Shown: positions 24,471 to 33,140, counted from the stretch's first letter. The stretch is 40,363 nt of DNA from Bacteroidaceae bacterium (GCA_017408685.1 JAFQUE010000089.1:1-40363); one strand, 5' to 3'. Notes: a model not told the origin generated them from the sequence alone. Translations and numbers: made by a program.

Positions 24471-25097
24471 TTATCTTTCTTTTTCCAGTAATTCCTCAAG
24501 CATATGGCGCCAGTCGGCCCCATTATCAACCTTGAGAGTCTTTATTCCAATCCTTGCAGCGGTTTCAATGTTCTTTATGCCATCATCCACAAATAGAGTT
24601 TCGCTGGCTTTCATCTCTCCCATCATAAGCATTTTGCGGTATATTTCTTCGCTCGGTTTGGAACAGTGCATGCGGTAACTGAAGAAGAGGTTGTCGAAAT
24701 AGTCGGCAAGGGATTTTCCGCATGTGGTGAACCGGTCAGTCAGTGCCCAACTCTGGATGAACGGGTTGGTGTTGCTCAAAACCGACAGACGATAATTACC
24801 CCTCAAGGTCTGTAGATATTCAAGCCACTCCTCGTGTACCTCAACAAGGAAACCCAACCAGGCATGCTTTGCCTCGTCGAATGTGATTTCCCTGCCGCAT
24901 ATTTCACCTGTTTTGGAGCAGAATGTTATGGCGTCGATGTCGCCGTTCTCAACCTCGAAGAACGGACCTTTTTGGCAGTAGGAATTTATATATTGTTTAG
25001 GGTTCTTTACGCCTAACGCTCTGAAACGGTCGAGCGCTCTTTTTGTGTCAATGGTGGTGAGTACGCCACCGAAATCGAATACTATATCTTTTATCAT
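24471..25097 (-). CDS. HAD-superfamily phosphatase (YihX-like, subfamily IA)
   Basis: A 208-residue cytosolic hydrolase with the HAD motifs in order. Motif I is VFDFGGVL with nucleophile Asp8 and Gly instead of the second Asp, as in the YihX glucose-1-phosphatase group. Motif II is VLSNTNPF, motif III the Lys in CSKPSEEIY, and motif IV FVDDGIKN. A helical cap lies at about residues 15-90. It probably dephosphorylates a sugar phosphate or a related metabolite. It is divergent from the 5'-nucleotidase gene. A TTCG-type -7 box (TACCTTCG, minus strand 25123-25116) lies 19 nt before the ATG but lacks a well-placed -33. Confidence 0.88.
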   Translation of the reverse strand: MIKDIVFDFGGVLTTIDTKRALDRFRALGVKNPKQYINSYCQKGPFFEVENGDIDAITFCSKTGEICGREITFDEAKHAWLGFLVEVHEEWLEYLQTLRGNYRLSVLSNTNPFIQSWALTDRFTTCGKSLADYFDNLFFSYRMHCSKPSEEIYRKMLMMGEMKASETLFVDDGIKNIETAARIGIKTLKVDNGADWRHMLEELLEKER

Positions 25098-25115
25098 GGC
25101 TGTTGTCTTTATGTG

Positions 25116-25123
25116 CGAAGGTA
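25116..25123 (-). promoter_or_regulatory. Putative -7 box for HAD phosphatase gene
   Basis: TACCTTCG on the minus strand. The closest TTG is 13 nt upstream, too close, so this is a weak call. Confidence 0.35.
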
Positions 25124-25184
25124 GTCAAATTTTCGGCAATTACTCCCGTGTTTCCTGTCACTATGGCAATAATTTCATCTTTTT

Positions 25185-25216
25185 TTTGAAAAATGCACTT
25201 TATTACGCTATTTTTG
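25185..25216 (+). promoter_or_regulatory. Sigma-ABfr-type promoter for 5'-nucleotidase gene
   Basis: TTTG (25185-25188) and TATTTTTG (25209-25216) have a 20-nt spacer. The predicted start near 25223 gives a leader of about 33 nt. Confidence 0.72.
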
Positions 25217-25255
25217 CACGATAAATAAAGAAAACACAATAATATCAGAATATAT

Positions 25256-26218
25256 ATGGAGAATTTGGACGGGCGTCTTGTCATCGGTGTCTCTTCACGT
25301 GCGCTGTTTGACCTTGAGGCTGAAAACGAAATATTCGAGAAGTACGGTGTTGCCAAGTACCGCAAGTATCAGGAGGAACATGAGGATGAACCTTTGGAGC
25401 GCGGTACTGCTTTCTATCTTGTGAAGAGTCTGCTTGAACTCAACAAGCAGGCTAACCGCCCCATAGTTGAAGTGGTGGTAATGTCACGCAACAGTCCCGA
25501 AACCGGTATGCGCATGCTCAAGTCCCTTGACATGTATGGCCTTGACATCACACGCGTGGCTCTGTCGGGCGGTGAGTCATTGTCCAAATATCTCAAGGCG
25601 TTCTCAATAGACCTTTTCCTTTCGAAGGATGAGGGAGATGTACAGCGTGTGATTGATTCGGGTATATGTGCCTCGGCACTCATATATGCACCGCCAACCG
25701 ACTTTAACCCCGAAGAGAGTCGTGTGAAGATTGCATTCGACGCCGACGCTGTGATTTTTTCCGATGAATCGGAGTGCCGTTTCAAGGAGGAGGGCATTGA
25801 CGCATTTTATAAGTATGAGAAGGAGAATGCCGATGTTCCTCTCAAGGAGGGACCGTTTGCCAATCTGCTAAAGAAACTGTCGCAGATACAGGAGTGTCTG
25901 CCTACGTCGATAGAACTTTCGCCGCTCCGTCTGGCAATTGTCACTTCGCGCAGTCTGCCATCGCACTTCCGTGTTATAAAGACTCTGCGCAAGTGGGGAG
26001 TTTATGTCGATGAGGCCTATTTCCTCGGCGGTCTGCGCAAGGACGAACTGCTAAAGGCTTTCGGTGCGCATATTTTCTTCGATGACCAGGATACTCATTT
26101 GTCTTCGTCGAGCAAATACGTACCTTCGGGTAAGGTCCCGTATTATTCCGATTCGCAGATAAACGATGTAATCCGCGAACGTGAAAAGAAAAAGAATAGC
26201 GAAGCGGCAACCGAATGA
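25256..26218 (+). CDS. 5'-nucleotidase of the cytosolic cN-I (NT5C1) family
   Basis: A 320-residue cytosolic protein resembling eukaryotic cN-I enzymes, which dephosphorylate AMP and other nucleoside monophosphates. Recognisable family segments are VIGVSSRALFDL near the N-terminus, VVVMSRNSPETGMRM, ITRVALSGGES, and the catalytic loop FDADAVIFSDESE, which carries Asp162, Asp164 and Asp170 (HAD-like DxD chemistry). The C-terminal metal-site piece is FFDDQDTH. Length is near that of the core family. A consensus promoter lies upstream. DUF456 and tspO follow on the same strand with gaps of 16 and 89 nt, so partial co-transcription is possible. Function in nucleotide salvage is inferred. Confidence 0.88.
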   Translation: MENLDGRLVIGVSSRALFDLEAENEIFEKYGVAKYRKYQEEHEDEPLERGTAFYLVKSLLELNKQANRPIVEVVVMSRNSPETGMRMLKSLDMYGLDITRVALSGGESLSKYLKAFSIDLFLSKDEGDVQRVIDSGICASALIYAPPTDFNPEESRVKIAFDADAVIFSDESECRFKEEGIDAFYKYEKENADVPLKEGPFANLLKKLSQIQECLPTSIELSPLRLAIVTSRSLPSHFRVIKTLRKWGVYVDEAYFLGGLRKDELLKAFGAHIFFDDQDTHLSSSSKYVPSGKVPYYSDSQINDVIREREKKKNSEAATE

Positions 26219-26234
26219 AACTTGAGAAGTAATC

Positions 26235-26747
26235 ATGCTTGATATTGTGTTGATACTCTTGGCGTTAGCGCTGTGTTTGCTGGGGCTTGTCGGTGCTGTT
26301 GTGCCGGCAATTCCCGGTCCTCCGTTGAGTTGGGTCGGCCTTTTGCTTATGGTTTTTTGCCCATCGTTGGAAATCTCTTTCCCCATAGTGCCGTTCATGT
26401 TGTTGGCATTGCTGGTTATGGTAATTGTCACAGTGCTTGATTTTGTGGCCCCGGTTTGGATAACCAAGCGTGTAGGCGGTACAAAGGCGGGCACCAACGG
26501 CGCAACAATAGGCATGGTGCTCGGTGTTGCCGCAAGTTGTTTCGGGTTCTTCCCCGGTGTACTCATAGGACCCTTTCTTGGAGCATATTGCGGTGAACTC
26601 ATGGCAGGGGTGCAGTCGGGCAAGGCATTCAAGGTGGCATGCTATTCGTTCCTTTCATTCATTCTCACTACCGGTTTGAAAATGCTGTACGGTTTTGCGG
26701 CATTATCTTTTGTGGTTTACGAAGGTGTTGGAATGCTTTTCCCTTGA
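26235..26747 (+). CDS. DUF456 family membrane protein
   Basis: A 170-residue very hydrophobic protein with about five membrane segments. The N-terminal motif GLVGAVVPAIPGPPLSW, the central DFVAPVWITKRVGGTKAGTNGA and the Gly-rich FFPGVLIGPFLGAY match DUF456, whose function is unknown. The second half has the glycine-zipper pattern of the family. The ATG at 26235 lies 16 nt after the nucleotidase stop. Confidence 0.9.
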   Translation: MLDIVLILLALALCLLGLVGAVVPAIPGPPLSWVGLLLMVFCPSLEISFPIVPFMLLALLVMVIVTVLDFVAPVWITKRVGGTKAGTNGATIGMVLGVAASCFGFFPGVLIGPFLGAYCGELMAGVQSGKAFKVACYSFLSFILTTGLKMLYGFAALSFVVYEGVGMLFP

Positions 26748-26836
26748 ACATAAAATGTATATAGGTGTTTAGTTTATATTGATGATTGCTGTCTCTTGTG
26801 ATGGAGCGGTCTTTTGTCCAATATAAACATAGTGCC

Positions 26837-27301
26837 ATGAAACGTTTTCTTCCTATATTGTCATTCGTGATAATATCATTTATTGTAGGTTATGTGTCTA
26901 AAGTTGTGCAGGAGCCCTCAATGGAGGAGTGGTATCCCACGCTTGTGAAATCATCGTTGAATCCTCCCGGCATTGTCTTTGCCATTGTATGGCCGATACT
27001 TTATTTGCTGATGGGTGTGTCTGCCGGCATTGTGTGGAATGTGCGCTCCCTGTATACGTGGCTCACGATATTCCTGTTTTTTGTGCAGTTGGGAATGAAT
27101 ATGCTATGGAGTGTGACCTTCTTTGGTATGCAATCGCCTGTTGTGGGGCTTGTAGTACTCACACTACTGCTTGTCTCGGTGTTGCTGTACATGGGACTGG
27201 CATATATGCAGAGCCGTGCTGCTGCATATATGAATATCCCTTATGTGCTGTGGTTGCTTTTTGCGCTTTACCTTAATGCCGCGGTCGTGCTGTATAATTA
27301 G
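26837..27301 (+). CDS. tspO: TspO/MBR (tryptophan-rich sensory) family protein
   Basis: A 154-residue, five-helix membrane protein of the TspO family, which binds porphyrins and similar ligands and affects stress responses. The conserved stretch LNPPGIVFAIVWPILYLLMG in the first loop and second helix is diagnostic. Further matches are LGMNMLWSVTFFGMQSP and PYVLWLLFALYLNAAV near the end. The ATG at 26837 (MKRFLPIL) is preferred to an in-frame start at 26786, because it begins at the first helix. It converges on the dnaJ-like gene with only 10 nt between the stops. Confidence 0.9.
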   Translation: MKRFLPILSFVIISFIVGYVSKVVQEPSMEEWYPTLVKSSLNPPGIVFAIVWPILYLLMGVSAGIVWNVRSLYTWLTIFLFFVQLGMNMLWSVTFFGMQSPVVGLVVLTLLLVSVLLYMGLAYMQSRAAAYMNIPYVLWLLFALYLNAAVVLYN

Positions 27302-27311
27302 AGAAAATCTC

Positions 27312-28205
27312 TTATTCTCCTTGCTCTCTTATCTTGCGCAGCAGTTCTTTCTGTTTTTCGTTGAACACGGGTAACCGGAGTTCGAGTCTGACAAAGAGGT
27401 CACCGCAAATTTCTTCCTTCTTGTATACAGGCATTCCTTTTCCCCGCAACCGCATTGTGCTGCCGGGTGCTGTATCTTGCTTTATGCGTAATTTTACATT
27501 GCCTTGCAGTGTGGGAACAATGATTTCGCCGCCGAGTACCATTGTGTAAAGGTCTGCTGCAACGGTAATGTAAAGGTCGTTGCCTTTGCGCGTGAAGGTG
27601 TCATCCGGTTCAATCCTTATTGTTATGTAAAGGTCACCCCTCTTGTTGCCGGTTGCCGCCTTGCCATGACCTTTGAGACGTATCTTTTGTCCGTCGGGTA
27701 TTCCGGCCGGTATTGTTATGCGTATATTTTCGCCGTTTATGGTAAATGTATGCTTGCCGGTGACAGCAATGTCGCGCAGTTTTAATGAAAGTGTAGCCTC
27801 AATGTCTTTTCCGCCTCTTGAACTGTATGCCCGGTTACCAAACAACTCCTCAAAAAAATCGCTGAATCCGCTTGAATTGCTGCTGCCACGGCTGAAATCA
27901 CCGAATCCACCGAAACCTCCGAAATCGTAACCGCCGCTGTCGTTGCGGTATTCGCGCCGTTGGGCCTCGAATTCTTCGGCGTTCCTCCAGTTCTCGCCGT
28001 ACATATCGTACTTCTTGCGCTTCTCCGGGTCACCGAGAACCTGGTTCGCTTCGTTTATCTCCTGGAACCGCTCTTTGGCTTCAGTGGAATTGCGGTTCTT
28101 GTCAGGGTGATAAACCTTTGCCAACCTGCGGTATGCCTTCTTGATTTCCTCTTGTGTAGCATTGCTGTCCACTCCCAATACCTTGTAATAATCTATGAAT
28201 GCCAT
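27312..28205 (-). CDS. CbpA-type DnaJ co-chaperone
   Basis: A 297-residue J-domain protein that would stimulate DnaK. The J domain (about residues 4-70) has the HPD motif at His33-Pro34-Asp35. A Gly/Phe/Ser-rich linker follows (about 88-115, with repeated GGFGGFG). The C-terminal substrate-binding domains contain [19 protein letters not shown] and [10 protein letters not shown]. There is no CxxCxGxG zinc finger, so it is CbpA/DjlA-like rather than DnaJ proper. It stands alone on the minus strand between two plus-strand genes. No convincing promoter was found in the upstream 120 nt. Confidence 0.92.
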   Translation of the reverse strand: MAFIDYYKVLGVDSNATQEEIKKAYRRLAKVYHPDKNRNSTEAKERFQEINEANQVLGDPEKRKKYDMYGENWRNAEEFEAQRREYRNDSGGYDFGGFGGFGDFSRGSSNSSGFSDFFEELFGNRAYSSRGGKDIEATLSLKLRDIAVTGKHTFTINGENIRITIPAGIPDGQKIRLKGHGKAATGNKRGDLYITIRIEPDDTFTRKGNDLYITVAADLYTMVLGGEIIVPTLQGNVKLRIKQDTAPGSTMRLRGKGMPVYKKEEICGDLFVRLELRLPVFNEKQKELLRKIREQGE

Positions 28206-28307
28206 CGCTGTCGAATGTTGTTTTACTGTGTAGATAACAATTTGTGAGCAGTAACAGTTGCGGTCGAGACTATAAATACAAACAGATTCTTAATAATCCA
28301 TTTTTTT

Positions 28308-28339
28308 TTTGTTTATGCAGGGTTTTTGATATATCTTCG
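28308..28339 (+). promoter_or_regulatory. Promoter (TTCG variant) for lipoprotein at 28359
   Basis: TTTG (28308-28311) and TATCTTCG (28332-28339) have a 20-nt spacer. The predicted start near 28346 lies after the in-frame TTG at 28326, ruling out that longer start. Confidence 0.65.
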
Positions 28340-28358
28340 TGCGTGTAATTATAAAAGA

Positions 28359-29300
28359 ATGAACATGAAGGGGATTTTAAAGTACTTTATTCTGCCGCTG
28401 CTTGCTGTGTTTCTTGTTGGTTGCAACGAGAGTGAAAATGAATATAATGCCGACACCGCGGTTTCTCCGTATGAGCCGGTACCGGGGCGCAGGCTTGTGT
28501 CGCAAGTTATCACAACCGATACCATCGATGGTCGTGCATATCAATGGGAGTATAATTTTGTCTATGACGCCAAGAATCGCATAAAGCAGATTTCTTCAAA
28601 TTTTGTCGGTTATAAGGCAAAGGAGTTCTCCAATAATACACGTTACTATGAATGCCGGAAGACCTCGAATGTGTGTTATTACTATCTTGGGAATGATTTC
28701 CGTGTGGAGTATTGGGCTACGCAGCAGTTTCCCGATTACCCCGATTGGAACAGCAGCCCCAGTGCCCAATGGACAGGTTTCTTCAATAGCAACGGCACTC
28801 TTGCCAGATATTCGTTGTTGGATTTTGCCTACAATGCAATGACGTTGAAGTCTGTACATACAGACAGCGATTATTATTATGAAATGAAACATGACGCCAA
28901 GGGTAATGTAATCGGTTATAAACTGATGTGTTACAACAGTGAAGGCTCTGATGTCGTTAAAAAGGATTGTAGCACTGAATGTGTCTATTCTCCCAACAAA
29001 AACAATACGAACATCGATTTCTCGGCATATCTTGGCGTATGGGGGTTTGAAGAATCCTTGCCTTTAGACGATGTCGACAGCCACACACCGTATCAGCTGG
29101 CCGCATTGGGAATGACTGGGGCAACAAGCGGCAATCTTCCGTCGAGAATAGTTTCCAGAGATAGCAAGGGTAATGCAGTCAAGGATGAAAACGGTAATCC
29201 TGTATATTTGGAAATAAAGTGGGAATTTGATACACAAGAGAGCCCTGTTTCATTCGTGATCGGTGCTTGCCGCAAGACCCGAATCAAGTATGTGAATTGA
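28359..29300 (+). CDS. Hypothetical lipoprotein, YD/RHS-like repeat character (DUF4595-like)
   Basis: A 313-residue secreted lipoprotein: the signal contains LAVFLVGC followed by NESENEY, so it is probably anchored in the outer membrane. The mature part has phrases such as YNFVYDAKNRIKQISS, YYYEMKHDAKGNVIGYKL and VSRDSKGNAVKDENGNPVY. These resemble the YD-type beta-hairpin repeats of DUF4595-like Bacteroidota lipoproteins. No catalytic motif is visible. Start could be 28359 or 28365 (MKGILKY). The gene is flanked by its own promoter and a 44-bp palindromic terminator, so it is monocistronic. The family assignment is from memory and tentative. Confidence 0.75.
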   Translation: MNMKGILKYFILPLLAVFLVGCNESENEYNADTAVSPYEPVPGRRLVSQVITTDTIDGRAYQWEYNFVYDAKNRIKQISSNFVGYKAKEFSNNTRYYECRKTSNVCYYYLGNDFRVEYWATQQFPDYPDWNSSPSAQWTGFFNSNGTLARYSLLDFAYNAMTLKSVHTDSDYYYEMKHDAKGNVIGYKLMCYNSEGSDVVKKDCSTECVYSPNKNNTNIDFSAYLGVWGFEESLPLDDVDSHTPYQLAALGMTGATSGNLPSRIVSRDSKGNAVKDENGNPVYLEIKWEFDTQESPVSFVIGACRKTRIKYVN

Positions 29301-29344
29301 TAAAAGCAAAAAAGAAGAGCCGCGGCTCTTCTTTTTTGCTTTTA
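29301..29344. terminator. 44-bp perfect palindrome, bidirectional terminator
   Basis: Bases 29301-29344 are a perfect palindrome with core AGAGCCGCGGCTCT flanked by A and T tracts. It begins right after the stop of the plus-strand lipoprotein and ends 8 nt before the stop of the minus-strand M64 peptidase. Confidence 0.92.
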
Positions 29345-29352
29345 TGGCATTA

Positions 29353-30675
29353 TTATTTGCATATGTAATCAAGGTAACGGTTTATTGCTTCCTGACACAC
29401 GGGGCAGAAATCTGTGAGTGCCTTCATCATGCATTCCGGCCATCCGCGGTATATCCCTTTTTCAAGGTAACCTCCGCCCTCATATGCACCAATCTTCCAA
29501 TCCTTTTCGCTGCTTTCTGCGGTAACTTGTGTTGGAATTGGGGTCCCTTCGGCAATCTTCTTCTCCCATTTGCCGTTGAAGTCGACAAAACGTGTGAGGT
29601 TTGCTTCCCATGGCTCCACGCCTTCGGGGTAGAGCGCGCTCACCGTGTTGCCTATTTCTACGTATTCATCGCCCAATCCCATCAACGAGTGGCCGAACTC
29701 GTGTACATATACTTCGCCTGTGCGGCCTGTCTTGCCGGCTGAACCGAGACCGTAGAAGTTGTATATTCCGCCACCGCCGTACTTGTCGGTATTGGTAAGG
29801 ATGAATATGCTTTCATATGGCGCTGCGGCAGCAACATCGCGTACCTTTTGGAACTCTTCGGTCATCTGGTAGCGTTCGCTGCCAAAAGTGAAGAAACGGC
29901 AATCGAGCAAAGTTTTCTTCCACTCGCCTTTGCCGGGAATGCTTATTCCGCTCTCGGCCGATGGTGCCCACACGGCACGTATGTTTATGCGGTGCTTGTT
30001 CTGTGTAAAGGGTGCGTATGAGAAGAGCGCGTCGCTCCACATATGGCAAGCCGCAATGAATTTGTATTTCTCTTCGGTTGCAAAACCGTCGGGCAGCAGA
30101 ACTATGTCAAGGCTGTGTGCAATGTCGCCGCCTATGTGGATATCCACTTTCTCGTAGTCGCAGTTGCCGGGTTTTATGTTGTAGTCGTTTACACTTACCT
30201 TGTGCTCTTCTTTCTTTTCCCACTCCTTGCTCTTCTTGTTGCGTGCATAGAACTCGATAATGAAGTCATTCTTGGGTTGCGGGAATATCACGCTTTCGGG
30301 GAATGAACGCTGTGTGACTGCTGCCTCGGGTGTCGTCTGCCACTCGTTGAACAGCGTGCAGTAGTTGTTTTTGTAGATGACTTTCCCGCTTGCGGCGTCG
30401 ACAATCCTGAAGTGCTGTTCTCCGTAATCGAACGGGTTTATGAGTGATTCCCGCGAACCGGCCCATTCGCCCTCGAGTATGAGCCTGTCGAAATAGTAGT
30501 ACTCATTGCTGTTGTCACCGGCATGGTGAAAATCGTAACGCAAAGTCTTCTCTGTAAACATATCACCGTACGCCGGTGCCTTGTGCGCAACTGCGGCCGG
30601 TTCCGTAATCTCCTTTGTCGTTGAGCAGGAGAATATTGTCGCTGCCGCCAGCAGCAGGAATAATGTCTTTTTCAT
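29353..30675 (-). CDS. M64 (IgA-peptidase-like) zinc metallopeptidase lipoprotein
   Basis: A 440-residue exported protein with a lipoprotein signal ending IFSC (Cys17). The N-terminal domain (about residues 35-180) is beta-rich and matches the region preceding the peptidase in Bacteroidota M64 proteins. The catalytic domain starts near DIVLLPDGFATEEK and contains HEFGH (His325, Glu326, His329) followed by SLMGLGDEY, with Asp336 a likely third zinc ligand. Cys-rich FCPVCQ near the C-terminus may form a disulfide. The family is named after an IgA-cleaving Clostridium enzyme; the substrate here is unknown. A -7 box TATCTTTG lies at 30740-30733 on the minus strand. Confidence 0.9.
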   Translation of the reverse strand: MKKTLFLLLAAATIFSCSTTKEITEPAAVAHKAPAYGDMFTEKTLRYDFHHAGDNSNEYYYFDRLILEGEWAGSRESLINPFDYGEQHFRIVDAASGKVIYKNNYCTLFNEWQTTPEAAVTQRSFPESVIFPQPKNDFIIEFYARNKKSKEWEKKEEHKVSVNDYNIKPGNCDYEKVDIHIGGDIAHSLDIVLLPDGFATEEKYKFIAACHMWSDALFSYAPFTQNKHRINIRAVWAPSAESGISIPGKGEWKKTLLDCRFFTFGSERYQMTEEFQKVRDVAAAAPYESIFILTNTDKYGGGGIYNFYGLGSAGKTGRTGEVYVHEFGHSLMGLGDEYVEIGNTVSALYPEGVEPWEANLTRFVDFNGKWEKKIAEGTPIPTQVTAESSEKDWKIGAYEGGGYLEKGIYRGWPECMMKALTDFCPVCQEAINRYLDYICK

Positions 30676-30732
30676 TTCCTATTGTTTTGTTTTATTGGTA
30701 ACCGATGTGCTTTACTTGTATTGTATATGTTG

Positions 30733-30740
30733 CAAAGATA
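30733..30740 (-). promoter_or_regulatory. Putative -7 box for M64 peptidase gene
   Basis: TATCTTTG on the minus strand, 57 nt before the ATG. No -33 TTG lies at the usual distance; the nearest is 13 nt away. Confidence 0.45.
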
Positions 30741-30780
30741 ATCCATTATGTGCCAATTTTGTTAAAAAGCATTGAAAAAG

Positions 30781-30811
30781 TTGATGTTGTGTTGCTTTCT
30801 TCGTATATTTG
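30781..30811 (+). promoter_or_regulatory. Sigma-ABfr-type promoter for SPOR lipoprotein
   Basis: TTG (30781-30783) and TATATTTG (30804-30811) have a 20-nt spacer. The predicted start near 30818 gives a leader of about 22 nt and supports the ATG at 30840. Confidence 0.72.
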
Positions 30812-30839
30812 CAGGAAATATGGATTTATAATCACAACT

Positions 30840-31325
30840 ATGAGAAAATCTTTTTTTGTTGCCGTTGCGTTGTGCTCGGCGTTTGTGGTAGTTTCTTGTA
30901 AATCAAAGGATAGTTTGTACAAGACTGCATATGATGAGGCTCGTGTTGAGCAGAGTGAGGGACAGAGTCAGCAGAGTGAGCCGGTGGAAATTGCTCCTGT
31001 AGTCTCTTCGACCTCAAAGGCTGATGTGGATGACAGTTATCGCACTGAAAAGGTGGTACTTGCTTCGGGTGATGAAGGTTCGTTGAAGGAATTCAGTGTC
31101 GTATGCGGCAGTTATGGAAACAAGAGCGGGGCTGAAAAGGTGCGTGCCGAACTCATTGGAGAGGGATACGACGCAATCATCGTTCAGAGTCCTAAAGGAT
31201 TGTACAGGGTTGTTTGTGCTTCGTATGACAGTCGTAGCGAGGCGGCACAGGCCCGTGCTCGTTTTAAGGAATCGCACCCCGGCAATGCCGATTACCAGAA
31301 AGCCTGGTTGCTCTACAACAAGTAA
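30840..31325 (+). CDS. SPOR-domain lipoprotein
   Basis: A 161-residue lipoprotein with a signal ending VVVSC (Cys20), then a Ser/Gln/Glu-rich linker (about residues 30-65). The C-terminal SPOR domain (about 82-160) has the pattern FSVVCGSYGNKSGAEKVRA and YRVVCASYDSRSEA. SPOR domains bind denuded septal peptidoglycan, so a role at the division site or in cell-wall remodelling is likely. The in-frame upstream extension to 30705 would cross the promoter and is rejected. A hairpin at 31373-31396 follows. Confidence 0.88.
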   Translation: MRKSFFVAVALCSAFVVVSCKSKDSLYKTAYDEARVEQSEGQSQQSEPVEIAPVVSSTSKADVDDSYRTEKVVLASGDEGSLKEFSVVCGSYGNKSGAEKVRAELIGEGYDAIIVQSPKGLYRVVCASYDSRSEAAQARARFKESHPGNADYQKAWLLYNK

Positions 31326-31372
31326 TTTTTTACTCCAAAAAGGAAGTGACTGAAAAGTGATTTTCATAACAA

Positions 31373-31400
31373 GAGGGCGACTTTTTAGTCACCCTCCTTT
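31373..31400 (+). terminator. Probable terminator between SPOR gene and mutarotase
   Basis: GAGGGCGACT (31373-31382) pairs with AGTCACCCTC (31387-31396), with one C/A mismatch and a TTTT loop, followed by CTTTT. A longer imperfect outer stem begins near 31335 (CCAAAAAGG with CCTTTTGG). It is only 23 nt upstream of the mutarotase ATG. Confidence 0.6.
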
Positions 31401-31422
31401 TGGTATTATAATGCACTCGATA

Positions 31423-31824
31423 ATGGAAAATAAGAATCCGCAGGAAGGTTACAGGGTAAAGGAGTACTCCGGACCTGTAAAAAGATATTGCCAGACTCTT
31501 GACCTCAAGGAGAACCCTGAACTTATAAAGGAGTATCGCCGCCGCCACAGCGAAGGCGAAGCATGGAGTGAAATTCTCTGGGGTATACGTGAGGTAGGAA
31601 TCCTTGAAATGGAGATATACATTCTCGGTACCCGTCTTTTCATGATTGTAGAAGCGCCGCTCGATTTTGATTGGGAAAGTTCAATGGCAAGGCTCTCTAC
31701 ATTGCCGCGCCAACAGGAATGGGAGGATCATATGTCCGAATTCCAGGAGGCCGCTCCCGGCAGTTCTTCAAATGAGAAATGGCGTATGATGGAGAGGATT
31801 TTCCATATTTACGATAAAGAATAA
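31423..31824 (+). CDS. L-rhamnose/L-fucose mutarotase (DUF718, RhaM-like)
   Basis: A 133-residue cytosolic protein matching the RhaM/DUF718 family, which interconverts alpha and beta anomers of 6-deoxy sugars so that the isomerase gets its preferred form. Visible family pieces are KRYCQTLDLKENPELIKEY, RRH with the candidate catalytic His, ILWGIREVGILEMEIY, RLFMIVEA, and the C-terminal MMERIFHI. The start at 31423 (MENKNPQ) is chosen over 31411 and 31357, which lie in or against the preceding hairpin. fucP starts 3 nt after the stop, so the natural substrate is probably L-fucose rather than L-rhamnose. Confidence 0.88.
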   Translation: MENKNPQEGYRVKEYSGPVKRYCQTLDLKENPELIKEYRRRHSEGEAWSEILWGIREVGILEMEIYILGTRLFMIVEAPLDFDWESSMARLSTLPRQQEWEDHMSEFQEAAPGSSSNEKWRMMERIFHIYDKE

Positions 31825-31827
31825 GTA

Positions 31828-33138
31828 ATGCGTAAGAATAATTCAGAAAGAACGAAATTGGTAGAAAAACGTTATCTTCTGCCGTTTATTCTCGTGACAT
31901 CGCTGTTTGCGTTGTGGGGATTTGCGAATGATATTACTCATCCCATGGTTGCCACATTCCAGACATTGATGGAACTGTCTGCAGCCAAGGCTTCTATGCT
32001 GCAATTTGCTTTCTATGGCGGTTATGCCACGATGGCAGTACCGGCAGCTCTTTTCATACGACGTTACAGTTACAAGAGCGGAATACTTCTGGGTCTTGGT
32101 CTTTATGCTCTTGGTGCTTTTCTCTTTATTCCGGCAGCCCAGAGTCAGGAGTTTGCATTCTTTTGCATAGCACTGTATATACTCACATTCGGCCTTGCTT
32201 TCCTTGAAACGGTTGCCAATCCATTGATATTGTCGCTCGGTTCAAAGGAAACATCTACACGCCGTTTGAATATAGCACAATCGTTCAATCCAATAGGTTC
32301 TTTGTCCGGTATGGCTGTTGCTTCCATGCTTGTGCTTCCTCAACTGCTGTCCGATAAGCGTGACGCGGCAGGCGAGGTTCTTTTCCATGGTCTCAACGCC
32401 GCCGAAAAGGCTGATATCCGTCTTCATGACCTTGCTGTGATACGCGACCCGTATGTGGTTATAGGCTTTGTGGTGCTTGCCGTGTTGCTGCTTTTTCTTT
32501 TTGTGAAAATCCCTAATATGCAGGGAGCGACAAATAAGGCATCCGGCAGCAAGGAGACGCTTTCACGTCTATGGAACAATGCAATGTACCGTAGCGGTGT
32601 CTTTTCTCAGGTGTTTTATGTGGCGGCACAAATTATGATGTGGACATTCATAATACACTATGCCAATAATCTGGGTATTGACAAGGCTACAGCGCAGAAC
32701 TACAATATATGTGCAATGGTAATGTTCTTGTGCAGCCGATTCATTACAACATATCTGATGAAGTATTTCAATTCGCGTACCTTGCTCGCGCTTTTCGGCG
32801 CAGGTGCCGTATGTACTACATTGGGAACTGTGTTGCTTGACGGTATGCCGGGACTGTATTCTCTTGTGGCAACAAGTTTCTTCATGTCTCTTATGTTCCC
32901 GACAATATACGGTATTGCTCTTGAGAACGTCAAGGAAGAGGATACAACCCTCGGTGCGGCGTTCCTTGTGATGGCTATTGTGGGCGGTGCATTGTTGCCT
33001 CCTCTCCAGGGTGCGGTAATAGACCTTGGAACGGTTGCCGGTATGCCTGCAGTGAATGTTTCTTTCCTGTTGCCGATGTGCTGCTTCATTGTTGTAATGC
33101 TTTATGGTATATATGCGCATAAGGCTCTTAAAAGATAA
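31828..33138 (+). CDS. fucP: L-fucose:H+ symporter FucP
   Basis: A 436-residue MFS symporter for L-fucose with twelve membrane segments. The functional acids of E. coli FucP have likely counterparts: Asp35 in WGFANDITHPM and Glu127 in GLAFLETVANP. NIAQSFNPIGSLSG in TM5 and the signature YKSGILLGLGLY are also family-typical. It is coupled with the mutarotase upstream (3 nt) and ruvX downstream (2 nt). No fucose isomerase, kinase, aldolase or regulator gene is in the window, so the rest of the pathway must lie elsewhere. Related FHS carriers for other sugars exist, but the neighbouring mutarotase supports fucose. Confidence 0.9.
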   Translation: MRKNNSERTKLVEKRYLLPFILVTSLFALWGFANDITHPMVATFQTLMELSAAKASMLQFAFYGGYATMAVPAALFIRRYSYKSGILLGLGLYALGAFLFIPAAQSQEFAFFCIALYILTFGLAFLETVANPLILSLGSKETSTRRLNIAQSFNPIGSLSGMAVASMLVLPQLLSDKRDAAGEVLFHGLNAAEKADIRLHDLAVIRDPYVVIGFVVLAVLLLFLFVKIPNMQGATNKASGSKETLSRLWNNAMYRSGVFSQVFYVAAQIMMWTFIIHYANNLGIDKATAQNYNICAMVMFLCSRFITTYLMKYFNSRTLLALFGAGAVCTTLGTVLLDGMPGLYSLVATSFFMSLMFPTIYGIALENVKEEDTTLGAAFLVMAIVGGALLPPLQGAVIDLGTVAGMPAVNVSFLLPMCCFIVVMLYGIYAHKALKR

Positions 33139-33140
33139 GT

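Noticed and set aside
27300-27312. AGAGA/TCTCT hairpin between tspO and the dnaJ-like gene
   Set aside because: A five-pair stem with a three-base loop is too short to call as a terminator.
30705-30839. N-terminal extension of the SPOR lipoprotein
   Set aside because: It would cross the promoter and put 45 residues before a clean lipoprotein signal.
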